Assembly: GCF_046224405.1 (NCBI RefSeq)
Contig: NZ_JBJXRK010000002.1
Coordinates: 129,492-193,491 of the forward strand
Source: Gudongella sp046224405
GTDB taxonomy: Bacteria; Bacillota; Clostridia; Tissierellales; Tissierellaceae
Reading direction: 5' to 3'
Length of the DNA: 64,000 nt
How positions within the stretch are numbered: the stretch's first letter is position 1; the number at the start of each line of letters is the position of its first letter. The notes beneath the pieces are model-generated. The model was not told where the DNA came from. It made no database searches and was given only the letters and a program-made list of their open reading frames with translations. Made by a program: the position numbers and the translations under genes. Below, piece by piece: positions 1-8,357 of this stretch.

Positions 1-282
1 TATCCTGTACTCATCCTTCATTCTCATCCACAATGGTTTGAAGTCCAAGGTTGGGCTACTGGTTCCATGACCAGCAAGAAACACAAGAGTTATCTCCCCT
101 TCACCCTCTGAATAGACATGTAGACTCTTGTCACCGACCTCGATCATTTCCCCGGGTGGTGGAAAAGCTGCTTTTTCCTTATTCAATTGAATGCTGTGGT
201 TGATTGTTGAAACAATCAGCAGAAGCAGAATCAATGATGCTATTACTCCAAATACAATAGCTACAATCATTAATGGTTTCAT
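1..282 (-). CDS. Alpha/beta hydrolase, N-terminal part (cut by window edge)
   Basis: The minus strand is open from an ATG at 282 to the window edge, 94 codons with no stop. An AGGAGGTGT ribosome binding site (285-293) sits 2-3 bases upstream of the start, closer than usual. The product begins with one hydrophobic membrane segment (about residues 4-24). A segment with VFLAGHGTSSPTLDF follows, which resembles the first beta strand and oxyanion-hole region of alpha/beta hydrolases. The catalytic serine region lies outside the window. The likely form is a membrane-anchored esterase or hydrolase with an outward-facing catalytic domain. The substrate cannot be told. Confidence 0.7.
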   Translation of the reverse strand, partial: MKPLMIVAIVFGVIASLILLLLIVSTINHSIQLNKEKAAFPPPGEMIEVGDKSLHVYSEGEGEITLVFLAGHGTSSPTLDFKPLWMRMKDEYRI

Positions 283-349
283 TTACACCTCCTTTGACGA
301 AATTATCTTTGGTTCTCTATCAACATCTTTATCAGCGCCAATTTTTCGA

Positions 350-748
350 CTACTTGTCCTTTGATGCCTTCCTTCTGTTCCTGAAATGGATCACTATCAT
401 AACGACTGCCGCTATGGTGGTAAAGTTGAGGAAAATATCCCTATAGGCATCAGGATGCAGGGGTTGAAAGAATCCTGTTATCCAAACATAAATAAATACT
501 ATTCCCATGGAGATTGAATAAGGGACTAAATATGTTAGAATCTTGTTCTTCAGTTTGATTGTTTCAAACAGCAAAATTGTAATGGTTGCAATCAAGACCA
601 CAGCTGCCCTATTCAATATGTGGAAGTTTGTGTCTGTCATCTGACCATTGGTCAGCTGCAAAAAACTGCTTAGAATCGTTGTAAATGAGAACATTACACT
701 AAAAAGTATCAATCCCTTCCTGGTCGTTTCAATTGCTCGTACTCTCAT
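350..748 (-). CDS. Small four-helix membrane protein of unknown function
   Basis: This 132-residue product has about four hydrophobic stretches: roughly residues 12-31, 45-62, 68-92 and 105-121. It has a basic N terminus and a basic C-terminal tail ending in RNRRKASKDK. I recognise no enzymatic motif. The start ATG at 748 has a weak TGAGGATAAAAT leader. It lies 67 bases upstream of the partial hydrolase on the same strand, so the two may be co-transcribed. It could be an integral membrane accessory protein. No function is assigned. Confidence 0.6.
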   Translation of the reverse strand: MRVRAIETTRKGLILFSVMFSFTTILSSFLQLTNGQMTDTNFHILNRAAVVLIATITILLFETIKLKNKILTYLVPYSISMGIVFIYVWITGFFQPLHPDAYRDIFLNFTTIAAVVMIVIHFRNRRKASKDK

Positions 749-787
749 ATTTTATCCTCACATTTTATATTTGGGTAATCTTCTTTC

Positions 788-812
788 CAGGGGGACTGAC
801 CCCGTGGGTACA
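788..812. repeat. Possible remnant of the GGGGTCAGTCCCC-type intergenic repeat
   Basis: The intergenic gap 749-825 contains GGGGACTGACCCCGTGGGTAC. It resembles the core of small repeats found between genes in many Firmicutes. It is also loosely related to the two longer copies at 8271 and 9186, which share a GGGGAC core next to TGACTC/TGAGTC arms. Only the core is preserved, so this is a weak call. Confidence 0.3.
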
Positions 813-825
813 CTATTCTGCTGAC

Positions 826-1443
826 TTAAATTCTTGCCACAACCCTTGCCAGCGATGCCTCTGCCCTTATCTTTAGTGGCAATGCAATGATCTCGAAATC
901 ATCAACCGCCAGAAGTCTTTCAAGATTTTTCAGATTTTCAATAATCAGTATGTCGTTTCCTAAAAGTTTCTTGTGGATACCAAATGGATAGTGGTCTGGG
1001 GAGGGAAGGTCCATTCCGATCATCTTAACTCTTCTTTCAACAAGGAAATCCGCCAAAGGCTCTTCAACCACAGGATGGTCCATAAAGTAGGTGTCGCTTC
1101 CAAACAGACTCTCAAAACCAGTAAAAAGAAGTACTATACTGTTCTCCTTTACCATATCCAGGTAACTTTCCTTCATGCAAATTGACTTTTGACCCCTTAC
1201 ATCGAGTAGGATTCCTTTGCCAATAAACCTGTCCAGGGGATAATCACTTATCAATTGGTCGCTTTCCATTATGTGACTGGCAACATCTATATGGGTCCCC
1301 ACATGCATCCCTGTTTCCAGCTTGGTGTCGTTATACATATCATTTTCAAGGAATCTGTTCTTATACAGCTTTAATTCATCATCTCCTGGATAAGAGCTAA
1401 TACCCGCTTCTATTGTATAACTTAAATCAATAAGTCCAGCCAT
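826..1443 (-). CDS. Cyclase family protein (kynurenine formamidase-like metal hydrolase)
   Basis: This 205-residue protein has the metal-binding signature of the putative cyclase family (PF04199): HVGTHID at residues 47-53 followed by His57. The N terminus IDLSYTIEAGISSYPGD is also typical. Family members include bacterial kynurenine formamidase, isatin hydrolase and polyketide cyclases, which use a Mn2+ or Zn2+ centre to hydrolyse amide or lactam bonds. The start ATG at 1443 follows AAGGAGGATCTGATTC, a strong ribosome binding site. There is no tryptophan-degradation neighbour, so the natural substrate is open. It is most likely cytoplasmic, as no signal peptide is present. Confidence 0.8.
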   Translation of the reverse strand: MAGLIDLSYTIEAGISSYPGDDELKLYKNRFLENDMYNDTKLETGMHVGTHIDVASHIMESDQLISDYPLDRFIGKGILLDVRGQKSICMKESYLDMVKENSIVLLFTGFESLFGSDTYFMDHPVVEEPLADFLVERRVKMIGMDLPSPDHYPFGIHKKLLGNDILIIENLKNLERLLAVDDFEIIALPLKIRAEASLARVVARI

Positions 1444-1512
1444 GAATCAGATCCTCCTTTTTTGATCCTAACCTCCTGTTGAATGGTACAGCAAAGTGGC
1501 TTCAATGATTAA

Positions 1513-2028
1513 CTAAATTCTTAAATTCATCACAATTACGGTATGCTCCTTGTTCCCAAAGGACTGTTCTTTCCTTTCCACCTCCTGATAGCCGAGCTTT
1601 TTCCAGAAATTCATTCCCTTGATATTTTCCTCAATCACTCCAATTCTTAGGATTGATCCACCGTTTAAGGAAACATATTCCCTGATGTAGTCGTGTATGG
1701 CACTGCCTAAACTGATCCCTCTTCTATCTGGGTCTATGAGCAGCAATCCTATTATCCACTCACCTGGTACCTTGTAGTCCCTAACCATTTCAACAACACC
1801 TATGAGTAATTCATTCCCGTAGACTCCCAGGACCAATTTGTCCTCCATGTCCTTTCCAGGAGGCAGATCATTCAAGATATCATAGCCCGCATTGCTTGCT
1901 GGCATCCGCCCTTCAGTGAGAATAGCGAATTCATAGCATCTTTCACATAGGTCCTGTAAATCACCCTCATCATTAGCACCGAGTGATTTTATATAAAAAA
2001 CTTCTCCATTCACGGTTATTCCCTTCAT
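1513..2028 (-). CDS. GNAT family N-acetyltransferase
   Basis: This 171-residue protein has the GNAT fold signature. A beta strand (WIIGLLLIDP) leads into the acetyl-CoA pyrophosphate-binding loop DRRGISLGSA at about residues 101-110. Near the C terminus lies NIKGMNFWKKLGYQEVERKE, which matches the usual conserved asparagine/tyrosine region. The family transfers acetyl groups from acetyl-CoA to amines. The acceptor cannot be inferred. The start ATG at 2028 has GGAGAAAGCAG upstream. It is 13 bases downstream of the hydrolase that ends at 2041, so the two probably form an operon. Confidence 0.85.
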   Translation of the reverse strand: MKGITVNGEVFYIKSLGANDEGDLQDLCERCYEFAILTEGRMPASNAGYDILNDLPPGKDMEDKLVLGVYGNELLIGVVEMVRDYKVPGEWIIGLLLIDPDRRGISLGSAIHDYIREYVSLNGGSILRIGVIEENIKGMNFWKKLGYQEVERKEQSFGNKEHTVIVMNLRI

Positions 2029-2040
2029 CTGCTTTCTCCA

Positions 2041-2952
2041 TCAATTATCCACTTCAAGAAATTCCCTAACAAGCTCCTCAAAATCATCCGGGAACTCATG
2101 TCCCAGTTCATTCACCCATATTGACTTGACTGCGGCACCATTTCTGATCAACTCTCTTGACAGCAGCATGCTTGGTTCCAGACAGTCCAGGTCCCTTGTA
2201 CCGCAAATTATCGTCACACTTATATCTTTTCCTATGATCTCTTTCACCAATGGGCCCAAGTTATTTTCAACTACGGGAATCCATGGTGACTGAAGTATAA
2301 TCCCAGTACAGTCAATGTCCTCCTCAAGTATTGCACGCAAGATCACATTGCAGCCAGCCGAGAAGCCTCCTATAACTCTTTTCTTGTAGCTATTCCATTG
2401 CATCCTACTCAAACTCTGGCTCAGCTGTCCTGGTCCATCTCCATTGTCATCCCATCTGAATATTTCACAGGAGTCAATCTCCTTGGATTGCATGTACTCA
2501 ACCTGGAGGCTGTCAACAGCAATTGATGACCATTCCTCCTTGCTGTGTGACATGTTTTGCTGGTTTCCATGAAGTGCCAGCAGTATGTTATTCTGTGTCT
2601 TCTTTTCCCAAGATACAATAGTTTCAGCTGTCTTTAGGGCCTCCTGGTATCTCTTGATTGAGATATCCTTGAGTTCTTTAAATCTGGATTTCTCCCTTAA
2701 GCTATCCAAATCCTCATCATCAAAAACCTCAGACCTGTACCAATAGCATTTTCCAATTATTGCCTCTTCCAGGTAACCCATTGCCTCCTCTGTCTTCCCA
2801 TCCAGTGCTGCCAGACAGTAGAGAAAGTTGTAGTACTGGCCAGTGGGTTCTGGGATTTCCTTCTTATGTCCAAGTATAAAGTCATAGGCTTCCTTTACAC
2901 CCTTTTCTTCCAATAACTCCAGGGTCTGATTCAACAGTTTATCCTCTTTCAT
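2041..2952 (-). CDS. Alpha/beta hydrolase (carboxylesterase/phospholipase-like)
   Basis: The chosen start is the ATG at 2952, because GGAGGGCAC lies just upstream. A longer frame from 3009 has no good ribosome binding site. The product is 303 residues. The first half is helical, with a tetratricopeptide-like FLYCLAALDGKTEEAMGYLEEA pattern. The second half is an alpha/beta hydrolase: LLALHGN near residue 125, the nucleophile elbow GFSAG at 196-200 (Ser198), a late Asp in GTRDLD and His in LGHEF. This fits a serine esterase of the carboxylesterase/phospholipase type. The substrate is unknown. It sits directly upstream of the GNAT gene. Confidence 0.75.
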   Translation of the reverse strand: MKEDKLLNQTLELLEEKGVKEAYDFILGHKKEIPEPTGQYYNFLYCLAALDGKTEEAMGYLEEAIIGKCYWYRSEVFDDEDLDSLREKSRFKELKDISIKRYQEALKTAETIVSWEKKTQNNILLALHGNQQNMSHSKEEWSSIAVDSLQVEYMQSKEIDSCEIFRWDDNGDGPGQLSQSLSRMQWNSYKKRVIGGFSAGCNVILRAILEEDIDCTGIILQSPWIPVVENNLGPLVKEIIGKDISVTIICGTRDLDCLEPSMLLSRELIRNGAAVKSIWVNELGHEFPDDFEELVREFLEVDN

Positions 2953-3217
2953 GTGCCCTCCTTTTATTATCCATGCACTCCCAATGTACAGGTAATTATT
3001 TAGGTACAAGCGATGCCCCTTCTCTGCGTTACTAGTTTATCCCTTCATCTTCTTTCAATTTAGAGTATACCAAAAAATCCAGTCGGCAAGTTGTTTTTTT
3101 CTCATTTTTTGTCAATATTGCAGCATTTCTCATTGGCCCTCTTATGAACAATCCATCAAGGTGGTCCTACACCATGGGCACTTATACATACTGGCAGATA
3201 AAACACCAACCAGTAAA

Positions 3218-3252
3218 ACGGGAACCTCCCAAACGAAGCTGGAGGTTCCCGT
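3218..3252 (-). terminator. Intrinsic terminator of the small membrane protein gene
   Basis: A perfect 12-base inverted repeat, arms 3218-3229 (ACGGGAACCTCC) and 3241-3252 (GGAGGTTCCCGT), with an 11-base loop. Reading on the minus strand it is followed by TTTTAC. It lies directly after the stop codon of the 3261-3548 gene. The 265-base stretch between it and 2953 shows no other structure I can support. Confidence 0.85.
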
Positions 3253-3260
3253 AATAAAAT

Positions 3261-3548
3261 CTACTTTTTGCTATTTGTCATTGAAACTATGGCAACGATT
3301 ACGACAACGATTACAGCACCAACAATAAGATAAAAAAGTAGTCCCCTACCTTCTTCGTCTGTTCCACCGTTGATGTCAATGTTAACGTCAAGGTCTGGTT
3401 CTTCTTCTCCATCACCATCTGAAGCATAGGCAACAAACTGATTCACTGTTACCACAAGTTCATCTTCTTCTGTCATCAAGCTTATTCCTGGCATTATAGC
3501 ACTCATAAGCAAAGCCATTGCTACGACTAAAAACATTGTTTTTTTCAC
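3261..3548 (-). CDS. Small secreted/membrane-anchored protein with acidic linker
   Basis: The start is taken as GTG at 3548, because AGGAGGT (3556-3562) lies seven bases upstream. An upstream ATG at 3587 has no such site. The 95-residue product starts with a signal-peptide-like segment (KKTMFLVVAMALLMSAIMPG). A short extracytoplasmic part follows with a very acidic stretch, DGDGEEEPDLDVNIDINGG. It ends with a single hydrophobic helix (LLFYLIVGAVIVVVIVAIVSM) and a basic tail NSKK. The layout suggests a type I anchored protein that displays an acidic, possibly cation-binding loop. I recognise no family. It is monocistronic with its own terminator. Confidence 0.6.
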   Translation of the reverse strand: MKKTMFLVVAMALLMSAIMPGISLMTEEDELVVTVNQFVAYASDGDGEEEPDLDVNIDINGGTDEEGRGLLFYLIVGAVIVVVIVAIVSMTNSKK

Positions 3549-3587
3549 ACAAAAAACCTCCTTTGATATTATGTATGTACACAACAA

Positions 3588-3873
3588 ACCAAGAGGTTCT
3601 TACTTTTTTTAGTTACCCTCTATTTTATTAGATAATCAGGTATTTAACATCTTTTGAGTGTTCCACCTAATCAGGTGATGGATTAGTAAAGTGTATGCTA
3701 CTCAAAATGAGTTTTCAAATTATATTGATAGAGTCCATTTAAATCTTATGAAATATTTGTGTTACAGAGTTTCCTTAGCTGAATTATCTTGTAAGTACAT
3801 CCTCAAACTGTTAGAATCATTGTATTGTTTGGTTGTGTTTATTTCTAAATGCTCACACGAGGAGATGTATGGA
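3588..3873. other. Intergenic region between divergent genes
   Basis: This 286-base gap separates the minus-strand small protein gene from the plus-strand exporter gene. It is AT-rich. It holds one small hairpin, CACCT(AATC)AGGTG near 3664-3677, and no clear terminator. A plus-strand frame runs through it from 3691 but has no ribosome binding site and a poor protein composition. I treat it as 5' untranslated/promoter DNA. Confidence 0.4.
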
Positions 3874-4917
3874 TTGTTAAGAGTAAAAAAATACATAGGT
3901 CTTAGGACCTTAAAGACGGCTTTTGGAGCAGGACTTGGCATATTCTTTGCCCATCTCTTGAACCTGAACTATGGTGTAAACACAGCCATAGTTGTTATTC
4001 TTAGTCTTCAGAATACAAAGAGGAAGTCATTGAACCTTGCAGGAGTCAGGATTCTCGCTTCAGTAATTGCCCTGTCACTTGCAAAGCTTGTTTTCACGAT
4101 TTTTGGCTTTGGTCCCATTTCATTCTCAATTTATCTACTGCTGTTCATACCAATAGTGGTTAGGCTTAGGCTTAATGAAGGCCTTGTTCCAAGCTCGGTT
4201 CTTGTCAGCCATCTTCTTGCTTCAAACAGTGTGACCTTTGGTAGTTTAGCCAATGAATTTGCCCAAATGGTAATTGGCGCTTCCATTGCGCTTGTCCTCA
4301 ACCTCTATATTCCAGGGCTTGAATCTCACCTAATCAATGACCTCGCCGCCATTAAGAGGATAAAGTACAGAATTCTTGAAAGCATGAGGACAGGTCTTAT
4401 GGATGAGTATGAGTCAGCTGACTGGCTGGTGCTGTTGGAAGAGATGTCCCAGAGGATCGACTTGGCAACCGAAAGGGTTCTCAACGAGACTGGAGAGAAC
4501 TTCAACCGTGGACTGGACTATCATCTAAGGTACCTTAAAATGGAGTCTGACCAGCTGGAATCCCTAAGATTCATGAACCGCTCAGTTCGGTCCCTCAGCA
4601 GGGGCTGCGAGCTTACCAGACTGGCAGCAGAGCTTTCAGGAAAGGCTCTCACCCAGCTAAAATCAATTAGGATGGACAGGGAGAAAATTCAGGAGATCAA
4701 AGGATCTTTGGAACTCCTGGCAAAGCCCACAGATCAATCCTCAATGGAGGAGTTTCAAGCACGTGCAGCTGCATTCCAGTATCTTGAGGATCTTGTACGG
4801 CTTCTGGATATCAGAACTGATTTTGTTGATTCGCTATCCTATTCCGACAGAAAGCTATTTCGGGAGATGCATTCAAAAATTCGGGAGATGGAAAATGCCG
4901 GCCTGGATCAACAATGA
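3874..4917 (+). CDS. Aromatic acid exporter family / FUSC-like membrane protein
   Basis: The protein begins with YIGLRTLKTAFGAGLGIFFAHLL and continues with GVNTAIVVILSLQNTKRKS. This is the hallmark of the aromatic acid exporter family domain (ArAE_1, DUF939, YqjA-like). Four to five membrane helices fill roughly the first 140 residues. A long helical cytoplasmic C-terminal domain follows. Start choice: GAGGAG (3859-3864) sits nine bases before TTG at 3874. The in-frame ATG at 3865 touches that site and is too close. The frame is open back to 3691 without another plausible signal. The family exports aromatic carboxylates in some bacteria, but the substrate here is unknown. Confidence 0.75.
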   Translation: MLRVKKYIGLRTLKTAFGAGLGIFFAHLLNLNYGVNTAIVVILSLQNTKRKSLNLAGVRILASVIALSLAKLVFTIFGFGPISFSIYLLLFIPIVVRLRLNEGLVPSSVLVSHLLASNSVTFGSLANEFAQMVIGASIALVLNLYIPGLESHLINDLAAIKRIKYRILESMRTGLMDEYESADWLVLLEEMSQRIDLATERVLNETGENFNRGLDYHLRYLKMESDQLESLRFMNRSVRSLSRGCELTRLAAELSGKALTQLKSIRMDREKIQEIKGSLELLAKPTDQSSMEEFQARAAAFQYLEDLVRLLDIRTDFVDSLSYSDRKLFREMHSKIREMENAGLDQQ

Positions 4918-4918
4918 A

Positions 4919-4955
4919 GAAGGTACCTTTGGATTTCTCCATAAGGTACCCTTTT
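4919..4955. terminator. Bidirectional terminator between convergent genes
   Basis: Imperfect hairpin in the 40-base gap between the exporter gene and the DUF2200 gene. Arms include GGTACC at 4922-4927 and 4945-4950, extended by TTTGGA/TCCATAA. It is flanked by GAAGAAG on the left and CTTTTC on the right, so it can act for both converging transcripts. Confidence 0.65.
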
Positions 4956-4957
4956 CA

Positions 4958-5308
4958 TTATGACCTTAATATCTTCTCCATCTTCTTGCCCTTTGCAAGC
5001 TCATCAATGAGCTTATCCAGGTACCTGATTTCCTGCATGAGAGGCTCCTCAATTTCCTCAACCCTAACTCCACAGACCACTCCCTTAATCAACTCCCTTG
5101 AAGGGTTCAGCCTGGGTGCTTCATTGAAAAATCCCTCAAAATCTGTCTGCTTGGCAAGCTGGTCCTCCAGCTCCCTCTGGCTGTAGCCTGTAAGCCAATG
5201 GATAATCTGGTCCACTTCCTCCTTTGTGCGTCCCTTCTTTTCAGCCTTTGCAACATACATTGGATAGACCTTCGCAAAGCTCATCCTGTAGATTTTATGA
5301 TCTGCCAT
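4958..5308 (-). CDS. DUF2200 domain-containing protein
   Basis: The 116-residue protein MADHKIYRMSFAKVYPMYVAKAEKKGRT... with IIHWLTGYSQREL and FFNEAPRLNPSRELIKGVVCGVRVEEIEEPLMQ matches the whole-length DUF2200 family, small cytoplasmic proteins of unknown function. The start ATG at 5308 follows AAAGGAGATACC. The longer frame to 5329 has no site of its own. It begins 25 bases after the CorA-like gene, so the two are likely co-transcribed. There is no catalytic motif I can name. Confidence 0.8.
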   Translation of the reverse strand: MADHKIYRMSFAKVYPMYVAKAEKKGRTKEEVDQIIHWLTGYSQRELEDQLAKQTDFEGFFNEAPRLNPSRELIKGVVCGVRVEEIEEPLMQEIRYLDKLIDELAKGKKMEKILRS

Positions 5309-5333
5309 GGTATCTCCTTTCGTAATCATGTGA

Positions 5334-6302
5334 CTAAAATCTCTTCCTGTTTACAATTCCAGCAACCACAAACATCAATGCAACCGATAGAAGTATTATC
5401 CCAATGTATGCAAGTGACCTCTCCTGAAATGGGAGGTTTACATTCATTCCATAGAAGCTGGTTACAATAGCAGGTATTGCCAATGATATGGTCACTACTG
5501 TAAGGAACTTCATCACTATGTTCAGATTGTTTGATATGATGGATGCAAAAGCATCCATGGTGTTACTTAGTATGTTTGTATATATGTCAATAAGAGCTAT
5601 GGCTTGTTTGTTCTCCACTATCAGCTCCTTGAGGTTATCCTCATTATCCTCATTCCTTTCAAGTAGTGTCTGAATAAGTAGATATCTTTCATTTTTCACC
5701 TTACTTACATAGGATGAGAATATCTTTTCCATAACTGTCTGGTTTGACCTTAGTGCAGTTGAGAAATACACAAGGCTGTGCTCCAGATTCAATAGCTTTA
5801 TAAGCTCCTCGTTTTTCAGGAATTTGTTAATATAGTCCTCTATGATGGCAGATTTCTTTTCAATTTCCTTAAGGTACTTAAGGTACAGATTAACCATCCT
5901 TAGAAGAATCTTATATACCAGTGCAACACGGTTATTCATACCCTTTATTTCGTCTTCAGGCATGCCTTCGATAACCTCATTCTCCATTAGTGTCACAGTC
6001 AACAAGACCCTCTCGGTGAGAATAATCCCAAGTGGCAATGTGTTATAGGAATCAAACTTACCACTATCATCCTTGTAAGGTATATTCACCAGGATAAACA
6101 GCTGCCCGTTTCCCGCCTCAATTCTTGAGTTCTCGTCATTGTCCAAGGAAGCCTTAATATAGATGGGTTTAATGCCAAACCTCTCCACCAACGCCTGAGA
6201 CTCCTCCTCAGTTGGATTTATGAGGTGGATCCATTGATTGCTGTCCTCGATGGTGTTGGCCTCCATTATTCCAGCATCGGTGATTGAATAGAGCTTTTGC
6301 AT
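5334..6302 (-). CDS. corA: CorA-family divalent cation transporter
   Basis: This 322-residue protein has the CorA architecture: a large, charged, mostly helical cytoplasmic N-terminal domain, then two membrane helices at the extreme C terminus. The first helix ends with the family selectivity motif YGMN (GMN at about 285-287), followed by VNLPF. The second helix is YIGIILLSVALMFVVAGIV, with a short basic tail. CorA proteins are pentameric Mg2+ (also Co2+/Ni2+) channels gated by intracellular Mg2+. The N-terminal domain is closer to the divergent clostridial CorA-like branch than to Thermotoga CorA. Transport of Mg2+ is inferred from the family. Confidence 0.9.
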   Translation of the reverse strand: MQKLYSITDAGIMEANTIEDSNQWIHLINPTEEESQALVERFGIKPIYIKASLDNDENSRIEAGNGQLFILVNIPYKDDSGKFDSYNTLPLGIILTERVLLTVTLMENEVIEGMPEDEIKGMNNRVALVYKILLRMVNLYLKYLKEIEKKSAIIEDYINKFLKNEELIKLLNLEHSLVYFSTALRSNQTVMEKIFSSYVSKVKNERYLLIQTLLERNEDNEDNLKELIVENKQAIALIDIYTNILSNTMDAFASIISNNLNIVMKFLTVVTISLAIPAIVTSFYGMNVNLPFQERSLAYIGIILLSVALMFVVAGIVNRKRF

Positions 6303-6403
6303 ATTATCACTCCCGTAACTGCAACATTTATCCCAATTATTATATACCCCTCTAAAGCTCTAACTCCCATGCTATGACATAGAATCAAATGAACTCTCCC
6401 AAT

Positions 6404-7339
6404 CTATAGAATCTTTGAACGGATCTTTCCATATACAATCTCAGCTACTGAAGTTGGTACTCCATATTCCTTTCCAAGTCTTATGATTGTCCCTCCAATA
6501 AGGTCTCCCTCGTCCTTTCCCCTTCCACTCTCAATGTCCCTTTGGTATGATGTTCTGGTTTCATAGGGGTAGAACTGGGCATTTCCAAGATAGGTTTCTA
6601 TCAAGGAATCCTTCACAGGAATGCCTTTGGCCTTTGCCAGATCAACAACCTCTTCCATGATGCTCCTGATCAGACCTTTGTGTTCCTGATCCTCCATCAC
6701 CTCTCCAAATGACTTCCCTGAGTATGCAGTCACCAGGGCAAAGGGTGAAAACATGATGAATTTTTCCCAGATTGTTGTTTCCGGTCTCCTTTCCCATCTG
6801 TAGGGGATTTCGGATTCATTCAGGATTTCCAGAAGCTCACTGGGATAATAACTCTCGAATTGTGGATCTTTTCCAAACACCAATAATGTCGTGCCACCCT
6901 TGTGAACCACTTTCCCTGGTCCATTTACAGATGAAGTTACAAAGATGCATGAAGGAAGGACTATCCCTTTATCAAGCCATTCCTTGATTCTCTCGTATAT
7001 GTCCACACCGTTTAAAGGTGCTATGATAACAGTGTTCTCATTTGAAATCTTATTGATGTCTTTAACTGCATCCATCAGGTCATAGCCCTTGACGGTCAGG
7101 AAAACATAGTCCATAATAGGTAGATCATCTACATTATCCACCACTTTGGTGGGATGGCATTTAATCTCTCCCTTTGATGGGGTGGCAAGGGTAAGTCCAT
7201 TTTTGTCTATTGCCATCAGATGCTTCCCTCTGGCTATGAAATATACCTCAAGCTTGTCACTTGAAGCATTTGCAAGCATTCCTCCCAGGTATCCTCCAAC
7301 TCCTCCAATTCCATATACACAAATTTTCCTCTTATTCAT
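6404..7339 (-). CDS. Ketopantoate reductase family protein (ApbA/PanE)
   Basis: This 311-residue protein opens with a Rossmann NADPH-binding motif, CVYGIGGVGGYLGG (residues 7-20). It shows the two-domain ketopantoate reductase order: N-terminal ApbA nucleotide domain, and a C-terminal helical domain with WEKFIMFSPFALVTAYSGKSFGE and RTSYQRDIESGRGKDEGDLIGG. The last segment carries the conserved S-x-x-x-D pattern of the active site. PanE reduces 2-dehydropantoate to pantoate in the CoA pathway. No other pantothenate gene is nearby, so it may be PanE or a paralogue acting on another 2-keto acid. It overlaps the upstream GNAT gene by eight bases. Confidence 0.85.
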   Translation of the reverse strand: MNKRKICVYGIGGVGGYLGGMLANASSDKLEVYFIARGKHLMAIDKNGLTLATPSKGEIKCHPTKVVDNVDDLPIMDYVFLTVKGYDLMDAVKDINKISNENTVIIAPLNGVDIYERIKEWLDKGIVLPSCIFVTSSVNGPGKVVHKGGTTLLVFGKDPQFESYYPSELLEILNESEIPYRWERRPETTIWEKFIMFSPFALVTAYSGKSFGEVMEDQEHKGLIRSIMEEVVDLAKAKGIPVKDSLIETYLGNAQFYPYETRTSYQRDIESGRGKDEGDLIGGTIIRLGKEYGVPTSVAEIVYGKIRSKIL

Positions 7340-8231
7340 TTGCTTTTAACCTCCATTCACTGGCTGTAGAAAAAGGTCTCATTCCGATGCTATAGTAAAA
7401 CTGCTGGGATGAACCCACCAAGACCTTCTTGGCTCCCAGGTCTCCAACCCTTTTTATGCCTTCAAGTACCGCAGCCTTACCCAATCCCATCCTCCTGTAG
7501 TCAGGGTCTGTTGCCACTGGCTCTATTACTGCAAAGTCACTCCTTTTGTCATACCACATCCCACAGTAGGAAGTAAAGTTTCCATCAGGTGCAACCACTG
7601 CAATCTTAAGGCTTAGGTCAACATTGTCTCTCTTCATTTGAAGATTTCCAGCCAACTCATTTTCTTTCGTGAATTTGAACTCACCCTCCCCATCAAGCTC
7701 ATGGTTAAAGCCCTTCCAGAGGACACGGTAATACTGATACAGGTCGTAAGTGTCCTGGATTGTAGTGATCCTGAATCCTTCGGGAAGACTAAATTCTGTC
7801 GATGTTTTTCCAATGTAAAATATTGCATCGGATTCCTTGTCCTCAGTGGCTACAAATCCAAGTTCAGCTGCAATATCCTGAAAATTTGTATCAGAATCCG
7901 GAATGACAACCCCAAATTTGTCCCCATCTGCCAGGTGCTCCTTTGAATAAAGCAGCATTTCATTCTTTAGCTGATCATATTCTGGGTTTGTAAGGCAGAA
8001 TGCAGTTCCAAGTCGTAGGTCAAAGGTTGCAATCCCCACAATGTCGTCTTCATTCTCCCATATGCCAATTCTACCCACTGCATCCCTGTCAAGATAGTCG
8101 TGGGTTATCATCCAGTCCCACCTGGCGTATGTAAAATTTGTTGATCCAAGCTGTAACAAGAATTCCCTTACCTTACGGTAGTCCTCTGTAATGCCTGCTT
8201 CCTTTGTATAATTCCTGAATCTTATTGTCAT
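7332..8231 (-). CDS. GNAT family N-acetyltransferase (two-domain)
   Basis: This 299-residue protein is long enough for two GNAT-like halves. The C-terminal half has the clear acetyl-CoA motif: VIEPVATDPDYRRMGLGKAAVLEGIKRV, with R-R-x-G-L-G-K-A near residue 245, followed by KKVLVGSSQQFYYSIGMRPFS. The N-terminal half (FTYARWDWMITHDY... IGIWENEDDIVGIATFDLR) resembles a degenerate first domain. The ATG at 8231 follows CAGGAGGCAACCC. Its stop overlaps the start of the ketopantoate reductase-like gene, so they are translationally coupled. The acceptor substrate is unknown. Confidence 0.85.
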   Translation of the reverse strand: MTIRFRNYTKEAGITEDYRKVREFLLQLGSTNFTYARWDWMITHDYLDRDAVGRIGIWENEDDIVGIATFDLRLGTAFCLTNPEYDQLKNEMLLYSKEHLADGDKFGVVIPDSDTNFQDIAAELGFVATEDKESDAIFYIGKTSTEFSLPEGFRITTIQDTYDLYQYYRVLWKGFNHELDGEGEFKFTKENELAGNLQMKRDNVDLSLKIAVVAPDGNFTSYCGMWYDKRSDFAVIEPVATDPDYRRMGLGKAAVLEGIKRVGDLGAKKVLVGSSQQFYYSIGMRPFSTASEWRLKANE

Positions 8232-8270
8232 GGGTTGCCTCCTGAAAAATGTATTATTTGTACCCTTCCA

Positions 8271-8305
8271 AAATGAGTCAGTAGAACCGTCCCCAATGAC
8301 TCACT
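8271..8305. repeat. Small palindromic repeat, copy 1
   Basis: A 35-base element with TGAGTCA / TGACTCA arms around the core TAGAACCGTCCCCA. It recurs almost unchanged at 9186-9220. It lies in the gap between the divergent GNAT and methyltransferase genes. The arms can fold into a hairpin. Related GGGGACGGTTCT repeats are scattered in many clostridial genomes. Confidence 0.75.
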
Positions 8306-8357
8306 ATTGTTACATCTCCTAATTAACAGTATAATGAATTGAAGGGAGGTTTGTAAA

